A DNA stretch of 64,000 nt from Uliginosibacterium flavum (GTDB lineage Bacteria; Pseudomonadota; Gammaproteobacteria; Burkholderiales; Rhodocyclaceae). The position numbers and the translations under genes were made by a program. The notes under the pieces are model-generated. The model made no database searches and was not told the DNA's origin. It saw nothing but the letters and a program-made list of their open reading frames with translations. The stretch covers positions 156,814-220,813 of the forward strand of contig NZ_JBEWZI010000006.1 of assembly GCF_040566545.1 (NCBI RefSeq), written 5' to 3'. Shown here one piece after another: positions 59,606-64,000 of this stretch. The first letter of the stretch is position 1. Every line of letters starts with the position of its first letter.

Positions 59606-59623
59606 GCAAAAGGTAGCTGATGC

Positions 59624-59658
59624 AAAAAAGGGCCGGAGTCATACTCCGGCCCTTTTTT
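59624..59658 (+). terminator. terminator of pectate lyase 2
   Basis: A perfect 16-bp stem AAAAAAGGGCCGGAGT/ACTCCGGCCCTTTTTT with a 3-base loop, 18 bases after the stop. It can act in both directions and so also serves the convergent zinc-ribbon gene. Confidence 0.92.
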
Positions 59659-59706
59659 CATGGAATCAAGGATCAAGCCTTGAGTGCAACGTGAACACAA
59701 GAAGAA

Positions 59707-60213
59707 TCAATAGCCCTTGCTGAAAAGGGTGGCGCTGCATTTAGGACAGGGCGGAACATGCCCGGTTTGCTTCAACTGCACAGTCTGCCCGCACGCCTGA
59801 CAAGTCAAAGTGCCGGCAGAGCTCATCTCACCTGTCCGGTATCCAAGCGATTCCTTGGCTTTACTGCTCAGGGATCGCAAGGCATCGCCGCCAAACTCCA
59901 GCACGGCCGCGATGGAAGAAAGTGCGCCAGCGCCCAGTCGGGCGGGATGAAACCTCTCTTTAGCTTCATCACCAAGCTGCTGGGCATCCACAATGGTCTG
60001 ATCCAGATCGCGGGCGAGGTACTGCTTCAGTTCCTCCCCTTGTTCGGTCGTGAACTCCCCGAGTGAAACCAGATGCTCGTGCGCCTTATCAAGTGCGGCG
60101 GTCATCGAATCACGGCCGCGCAATTTCCCGGCCCAATACAACTCATTGAACTTGTCGGCAAATTTGTCGTACTGCTCTGCCAGCCTGCTCTTGTCCTGAT
60201 TCTTGTGTTCCAT
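59707..60213 (-). CDS. zinc-ribbon protein, DUF1451-like
   Basis: A 168-residue protein with an N-terminal helical region (YDKFADKFNELYWAGKLRGRDSMTAALDKAHEHLV, GEFTTEQGEELKQYLARDLDQT) and a C-terminal zinc ribbon (TCQACGQTVQLKQTGHVPPCPKC). This order matches the DUF1451/YjbR-like zinc ribbon-containing proteins of proteobacteria; function unknown. AGGAG lies before the ATG at 60213. Confidence 0.85.
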   Translation of the reverse strand: MEHKNQDKSRLAEQYDKFADKFNELYWAGKLRGRDSMTAALDKAHEHLVSLGEFTTEQGEELKQYLARDLDQTIVDAQQLGDEAKERFHPARLGAGALSSIAAVLEFGGDALRSLSSKAKESLGYRTGEMSSAGTLTCQACGQTVQLKQTGHVPPCPKCSATLFSKGY

Positions 60214-60282
60214 GACCCAAAACTCCTGTAAACGCAGCACGCAAGGCATTGCCGCAATGTCCCGATACCTTACCTGATGCTC

Positions 60283-60429
60283 TTAGAAACGACCTGCGCC
60301 GAATATTCCTATCAACCCGATCAGAATCAAATAGATCGCGACAATGTAATTAAGCATCCGCGGAACGGAAAGAATCAGAATTCCTGCCAACAACGAAACC
60401 ACGGGAGCCAGTGCCAGATGCATATTCAT
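60283..60429 (-). CDS. DUF3096 small membrane protein
   Basis: A 48-residue protein, MNMHLALAPVVSLLAGILIL followed by SVPRMLNYIVAIYLILIGLIGIFG, matching DUF3096, which is normally about 47 residues with two hydrophobic segments. An upstream in-frame ATG at 60513 would add 28 residues. Neither start has a convincing ribosome binding site, so I rely on the family length. It may be co-transcribed with the zinc-ribbon gene 69 bases further on. Confidence 0.75.
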   Translation of the reverse strand: MNMHLALAPVVSLLAGILILSVPRMLNYIVAIYLILIGLIGIFGAGRF

Positions 60430-60825
60430 GATGGAATCACCAATACCTTTCGTAAGTTTGGTTCGTGCAGCGACAATCAGCGCACTGACGCCGCCAAGCA
60501 AACCATCGTTCATTTGATTTTCAAGTCCGCACTCAGGGATGCTGCGTCTTGATGCATCAAGAATATCGGGATTCAAAACCAGAGTATGTGCGCTTACGTA
60601 CAGACAGCGCCGTCGCGCAAAATTGTCGGGGCTACAGCGTTGTATCGAAGGGCGGCGCCGGGCGGACGTCTTCAGGCAAGCGGGCCTGCGAGGCAGGCGG
60701 AGTGCGGCTCTCGGAGCAGTACTCTGGAAAAGTCAAAGCCCACCGAATGGCGGGCTTTGACGGGGAGACTCAGTCCGGAAATATCCTGAATCGGCCCCGC
60801 TTTACTGTGAGCATGCGTGCTCAAC
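60430..60825. other. intergenic region with hairpin repeat and terminator
   Basis: No supported gene apart from the possible N-terminal extension of the DUF3096 frame. A hairpin-family copy lies at about 60647-60718 (GGGCGGACGTCTTCAGGCAA, CCTGCGAGGCAGGC, GTGCGGCTCTCGG). It is followed at 60732-60761 by GTCAAAGCCCACC/GGCGGGCTTTGAC, a 13-bp stem with one mismatch. Confidence 0.55.
60732..60761 (-). terminator. terminator of the PEP-CTERM gene
   Basis: On the minus strand GTCAAAGCCCGCC-ATTC-GGTGGGCTTTGAC is followed by TTTTCC. It lies 65 bases past the PEP-CTERM gene's stop and has the same arrangement beside a hairpin repeat as the structure at 10374. Confidence 0.7.
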
Positions 60826-61488
60826 TCACACCGCAGCAGCCTGACGGCGACGCCCGAACAGACCAAGCAGACCGAGACCGACCACCATGGAAGTCCAGAT
60901 TTCTGGCTCCGGAACAGCCGTCACGTTCAAGCTGAATGCCGCATTGCTGTCGCCGATCCCCGCGGCGGTATATGCAGATCCGCCCAGCACGAACGCGTAA
61001 TAATTCGTCCCCACCGTGAAATTCAGCGGAGCCGAGTACAACGCGTTGATATTTGTGCTGCCATTGTTCGTGAGAACGTTACCCCAGGCCAGGTAATTCC
61101 AGCTGCTGACATTGGTATTCAGCCAGGAATCAGCATTACTCGCCGGATCTAGCAAACCGCCAATGCTGGCCGGATTATTGAGCAGCGCATCGTTGGGGGC
61201 TGAGGCAAACAACACGCCCAGCAGGGTCGTGTAGGTATTCACGTTCCCCTGAGTAAACGTGATCTGCGTATTGCTCCCGTCAAGCAAAGAACCCAGATCA
61301 AATCGCTGTATGGCCATGCCTGCATTGATCGTCGCCACCCCCGCGTCCGTGTTCAGCGTAACCGGCGCAGGCGTCGCACCGGCAAAATCCAGAGTGCCGC
61401 TGTAAGTAGCAGCCTGAGCCAAATTGACTTGAGCAGCCAGCAGTGCGCTCACCCCGACCAAACCGAGCATTTTCCTGATCTGATTCAC
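60826..61488 (-). CDS. PEP-CTERM sorting domain protein
   Basis: A 220-residue exported protein. It has a signal peptide (LVGVSALLAAQVNLAQA), an Asn/Ser/Thr-rich beta-type middle, and the C-terminal PEP-CTERM tripartite tag: VPEPEIW, a hydrophobic stretch TSMVVGLGLLGLFG, and the basic end RRRQ. Exosortase (EpsH/XrtA) is expected to process it; no exosortase gene lies in the window. The start is GTG with GGGAG five bases upstream. The passenger domain is not recognised. Confidence 0.88.
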   Translation of the reverse strand: MNQIRKMLGLVGVSALLAAQVNLAQAATYSGTLDFAGATPAPVTLNTDAGVATINAGMAIQRFDLGSLLDGSNTQITFTQGNVNTYTTLLGVLFASAPNDALLNNPASIGGLLDPASNADSWLNTNVSSWNYLAWGNVLTNNGSTNINALYSAPLNFTVGTNYYAFVLGGSAYTAAGIGDSNAAFSLNVTAVPEPEIWTSMVVGLGLLGLFGRRRQAAAV

Positions 61489-61849
61489 ATTAACTCCCTT
61501 GCATGAAAACGATGGGAAGGCGCTGGGGAGATCCCAGGCCCTTCAGCAGACAGTACAAGTACCCACACCAGCAAGCCCGGCGTATCACTCGCCAGGCCAA
61601 GGGTTTTCCGAGCAAGTCGGGCGGCCCTCAGCAACGCGTCAGCGCCGCTTGCTGGACAAGTTGTAGTTCCTTTGCATGTCCGGAAGCAATACGAAACCGA
61701 CGCATGGACGGACCGAGGCGCCCTTTTGTTCATCTTCCAGAGCAAACCTGTCCACCCGAAAGGCCACACTCAACCGATACCCACAGCATGATGCAGATCC
61801 CGGCTTACTCGCTCACCCAACCTCAGAAATGCTCATACCCGCCAGCCGC
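61489..61849. other. intergenic region, nothing recognised
   Basis: This 361-base gap between the PEP-CTERM gene and the 3' end of the patatin-like gene has no supported gene and none of the window's common repeats. A search by eye for a sigma-54 promoter (TGGCAC-N5-TTGCA), expected for some PEP-CTERM genes, found no convincing match. Confidence 0.4.
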
Positions 61850-62755
61850 TCAGCCCAGTACTTCTCGGATCATCGGCAAAGCGTGCTCGGCGGCGCGCAC
61901 GCCCTCTTCAATTGAAACCGCAGCGCGATGAAAATCGGTAATGGCGATGTCCGACAAGCGCGGACGGATCAGCACATCAGCGGGTTCGCCGGCCAGTCGG
62001 CTCTGGGTGATGCGCACCTGCATGATGTTCAGGCTGGTAGCCAGCACCTCCAGCATCGACGGTACAGCTGGCGCAGCCTCTGCCTCGTTCGTCGCCGGTC
62101 TGGCAGAACGGAAGCGTGAAAGGAAGCTCTCGATCCGACCATTCCCCGCCGGCATCGCTTCAGTTTCTGGCGCGCTCGGCTGCCGGTAGCGACGCCCGAC
62201 CAGATCCCAGTTCAGGTCCACCGCAATCACGATATCCGCGCCCATCGCCCGGCACAATGACACCGGCACCGGATTCACCAGCCCGCCGTCTACCAGCAGT
62301 CGCCCATCGAGCAACGCGGGGATGAAGATCCCCGGCAAGGCTATCGAGGCCCGCACCGAATCCACTACCGACCCCTCCCGCAACCAGATCTCTCGACCCG
62401 TGCTCAGATCCGTCGCCACGCAACCGAACGCCTTCGGCAGCTGCTCGATGCCCCGATCATCAAACCGCGAGCGGAAAAACTCCACCAGCTTGCCGCCCGC
62501 CATCAGGCCGCCGCCCATCTTCAGATCGAGAAAGCCCATCACCGCCTGCCAACGCAGCTGCCTGACCCAGGCCTCGAAGCGTTCCATCTCGCCTGCCGCG
62601 TACGCAGCACCGACCATTGCGCCAATCGATGTGCCACACACTATGTCGGGTTGAATGCCCGCCTGCTCCAGCACGCGAATCACCCCGATATGCGACCAGC
62701 CCCGTGCGGAGCCACTTCCCAAGGCAAGACCGATGCGCGGACAATGTGATTTCAA
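61850..62755 (-). CDS. patatin-like phospholipase family protein (RssA-like)
   Basis: A protein of about 301 residues. Patatin motifs: oxyanion loop LALGSGSARGWSHIGVIRVLE, nucleophile GTSIG and catalytic Asp in VDGGLVNPVPV. These give a Ser-Asp dyad. The N-terminal domain resembles E. coli RssA. The C-terminal 60 residues after an Ala/Glu-rich linker (about 235-255) read LATSLNIMQVRITQSRLAGEPADVLIRP. The start is probably TTG at 62755, which has GGAG 7 bases upstream; no ATG is well placed. Lipid substrate unknown. Confidence 0.87.
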   Translation of the reverse strand: MKSHCPRIGLALGSGSARGWSHIGVIRVLEQAGIQPDIVCGTSIGAMVGAAYAAGEMERFEAWVRQLRWQAVMGFLDLKMGGGLMAGGKLVEFFRSRFDDRGIEQLPKAFGCVATDLSTGREIWLREGSVVDSVRASIALPGIFIPALLDGRLLVDGGLVNPVPVSLCRAMGADIVIAVDLNWDLVGRRYRQPSAPETEAMPAGNGRIESFLSRFRSARPATNEAEAAPAVPSMLEVLATSLNIMQVRITQSRLAGEPADVLIRPRLSDIAITDFHRAAVSIEEGVRAAEHALPMIREVLG

Positions 62756-62935
62756 GCTGATGCTCCTGTTCTGGCGGGTTTCAGACCGATTGTAAATCCT
62801 ACCCCCGCTCTGCACAGGAAGCTCATGCCGGACGGTCCTGCAACCAGTCTTGCAGTGACGACGACGCGTGAATATCAGGCGCAGAGCGTTCGCCCGCAGA
62901 ACATGGGAGCAATCAGGAACTTGCCCCTACTCAGC

Positions 62936-63745
62936 TCACTTGACCCGTTTCGGCCGGAACACGCTGGCATCGGCATAGAAATCCGCGCCCTGCCCCGCCC
63001 ACCAGTCCGGCACGCCAGACACAGGCATCGGCGTGAAGCAGCGCGTGTTGAAATCGACGGGATCGCGCGCAGCCAGATCATGCGCCACTGCCTCATCCAG
63101 CCAGGCCCGTCGCGCCACGTGTGGCAGGTCAAAGAAGGCATCGGGCGCGCTCACGACCCATGTGTGGGCGGTGATCGCCTTGTACGGCGTCACCAGTTTT
63201 TCCATCAAGGCATGGCCGAACAGCCAGACTTCAGCGTGCGCAGCGAAGCGACTGCGCTGCTCCAGGAAGACTTGTTGCCATTCATGATTGCGCAGCGCCT
63301 CCGCCATTTCGTGCCCCGGCGCACCTTCGCGCAGAACCAGCAGCGCCGCATTCTCATCAAAAATCGTCACCGCATCGCGCGTCGCGCCACGGATCTGGCC
63401 CACGCCAGCCCGTTCGATCTGAGCCGCCTGCATCGCATTGAGCTGCGCCTTGAGGCGCGGAAAGCTCAACCACACCAGTGCGTTGAAGAAGTCATGCAGA
63501 TTCGCCCGCGTCGGCACGCGGCCGGTTGCCGAGATGAAAACCTCATAAGCCGTCCCCATCGGCAGCGCCGCTTGCGTCACAAAGGACAGTGGCAGACCAC
63601 GATGATTGTGCAAAGCCAGAGTACGAGCCTGCTGATTCAGGGCCGTCAAGTCGTCCGCAGCGCCTTGCAAGCGCTCAGCCGCCTGTGCCACCGAGGCATA
63701 CCAGGGGCGCGGCCAATCGACGGCTTCAAAAAAAGGAAGAGACAT
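62936..63745 (-). CDS. DUF3025 family protein
   Basis: A 269-residue protein of the DUF3025 family. YEVFISATGRVPTRANLHDFFNALVWLSFPRLKAQLNAMQA is the central signature, followed by RGATRDAVTIFDENAALL and FGHALMEKLVTPYKAITAHTWVV. Function unknown; cytoplasmic. The ATG at 63745 (MSLPFFEAVDW) or at 63754 is the start; neither has a strong box. The frame to 63883 runs through a hairpin repeat and is not used. Confidence 0.85.
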   Translation of the reverse strand: MSLPFFEAVDWPRPWYASVAQAAERLQGAADDLTALNQQARTLALHNHRGLPLSFVTQAALPMGTAYEVFISATGRVPTRANLHDFFNALVWLSFPRLKAQLNAMQAAQIERAGVGQIRGATRDAVTIFDENAALLVLREGAPGHEMAEALRNHEWQQVFLEQRSRFAAHAEVWLFGHALMEKLVTPYKAITAHTWVVSAPDAFFDLPHVARRAWLDEAVAHDLAARDPVDFNTRCFTPMPVSGVPDWWAGQGADFYADASVFRPKRVK

Positions 63746-63810
63746 GGGCGGCATTGTGAACGGTAGGCCCGCCGAGCGCGAACAAAACACGGGCTTGCAT
63801 GGCGGCGAAC

Positions 63811-63885
63811 CCTGCCTGAAGAGCCGCTCTGGGTGTGCTTCTGCAGGCAGCATGGCCTGCGAGCCAAGCGGGATGAGGCTCACGA
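63811..63885. repeat. intergenic hairpin repeat, copy
   Basis: CCTGCCTGAAGAGCCGCTCT, TGCTTCTGCAGGCAGCATGG, CCTGCGAGCCAAGCGGGATG. The remaining bases to the right edge hold no feature apart from AAAAAGCCCGCCGGAT at about 63904-63919, a possible half terminator. Confidence 0.65.
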
Positions 63886-64000
63886 GAGGTGAGGCTTTTA
63901 AACAAAAAGCCCGCCGGATAAGGCCACCCCATTCAACACAAGTCCACCAGCATAATTCGGCGCATCTCCCGCGCCCAGAATAACCCCTTAGTTTAGTCTG

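Noticed and set aside
61520..61600. Sigma-54 promoter for the PEP-CTERM gene
   Set aside because: TGGC and TTGC elements are present on the minus strand but not at the required spacing.

Overview
The window is a GC-rich chromosomal segment of a betaproteobacterium, most likely in or near the Rhodocyclales. This is judged from the hisB-H-A-F-I-E / HIT / tatA-B-C gene order, the hrcA-hemH block, a PEP-CTERM protein, and protein families typical of that group (DUF1161, DUF2252, DUF599, DUF3025). Two secreted pectate lyases with polyserine linkers point to a plant-polysaccharide-degrading soil or freshwater organism. I cannot name the genus from sequence alone. No rRNA, tRNA, CRISPR array, complete insertion sequence or prophage is visible.

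Layout. 0.2-3.2 kb: a minus-strand ArsR-led operon of three SRPBCC/AHSA1 proteins, a GFA-type zinc protein, a VOC protein and a probable relic of a second VOC gene. 3.3-6.1 kb: a Rieske oxygenase and a B12-binding radical SAM protein. 6.1-8.3 kb: pectate lyase 1. 8.3-12.6 kb: accessory genes, including an orphan HELCH metallopeptidase of toxin type, a metallo-beta-lactamase-fold lipoprotein, two AT-rich genes (one HEPN-like) and DUF1161. 13-19 kb: purL, two msrB paralogues (one lacking both redox cysteines) separated by stacked repeats, and DUF599. 19.5-27.2 kb: a family-5 solute-binding protein and AraC regulator, an alpha/beta hydrolase, comEC, DUF2062 and an exported protein. 27.6-28.4 kb: an AT-rich gene broken by a frameshift. 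28.6-35.2 kb: lolD-lolC, a RecJ-linked protein and recJ, a small membrane protein and an MFS carrier. 35.4-38.7 kb: a likely signalling operon of FecR protein, haem-motif sensor and Ser/Thr kinase. 39-41.7 kb: DUF2252, FMN reductase and pirin. 41.9-48.6 kb: tat and his genes. 48.7-57.8 kb: a solute-binding protein, recQ, hrcA, a Cdd1 protein, hemH, a membrane protein, PCD, a lambda-lysozyme-like muramidase with an exported partner, and the NfeD/SPFH pair. 58-64 kb: pectate lyase 2, a zinc-ribbon protein, DUF3096, a PEP-CTERM protein, a patatin-like protein and DUF3025.

The most unusual content lies between the genes. At least four families of palindromic repeats occupy most intergenic gaps. 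They include about fifteen copies or partial copies of a hairpin element built on GCCTGAAGA/TCTTCAGGC, two 125-bp elements with terminal repeats, and two 102-bp MITE-like elements with perfect 19-bp terminal repeats, one starting on the last base of the recJ stop codon. The best protein-level leads are the mirrored domain architecture of the two pectate lyases, the MsrB pseudoenzyme, the kinase/haem-sensor/FecR operon, the muramidase-partner pair and the A8 frameshift gene. I did not find a complete new defence or mobile system.
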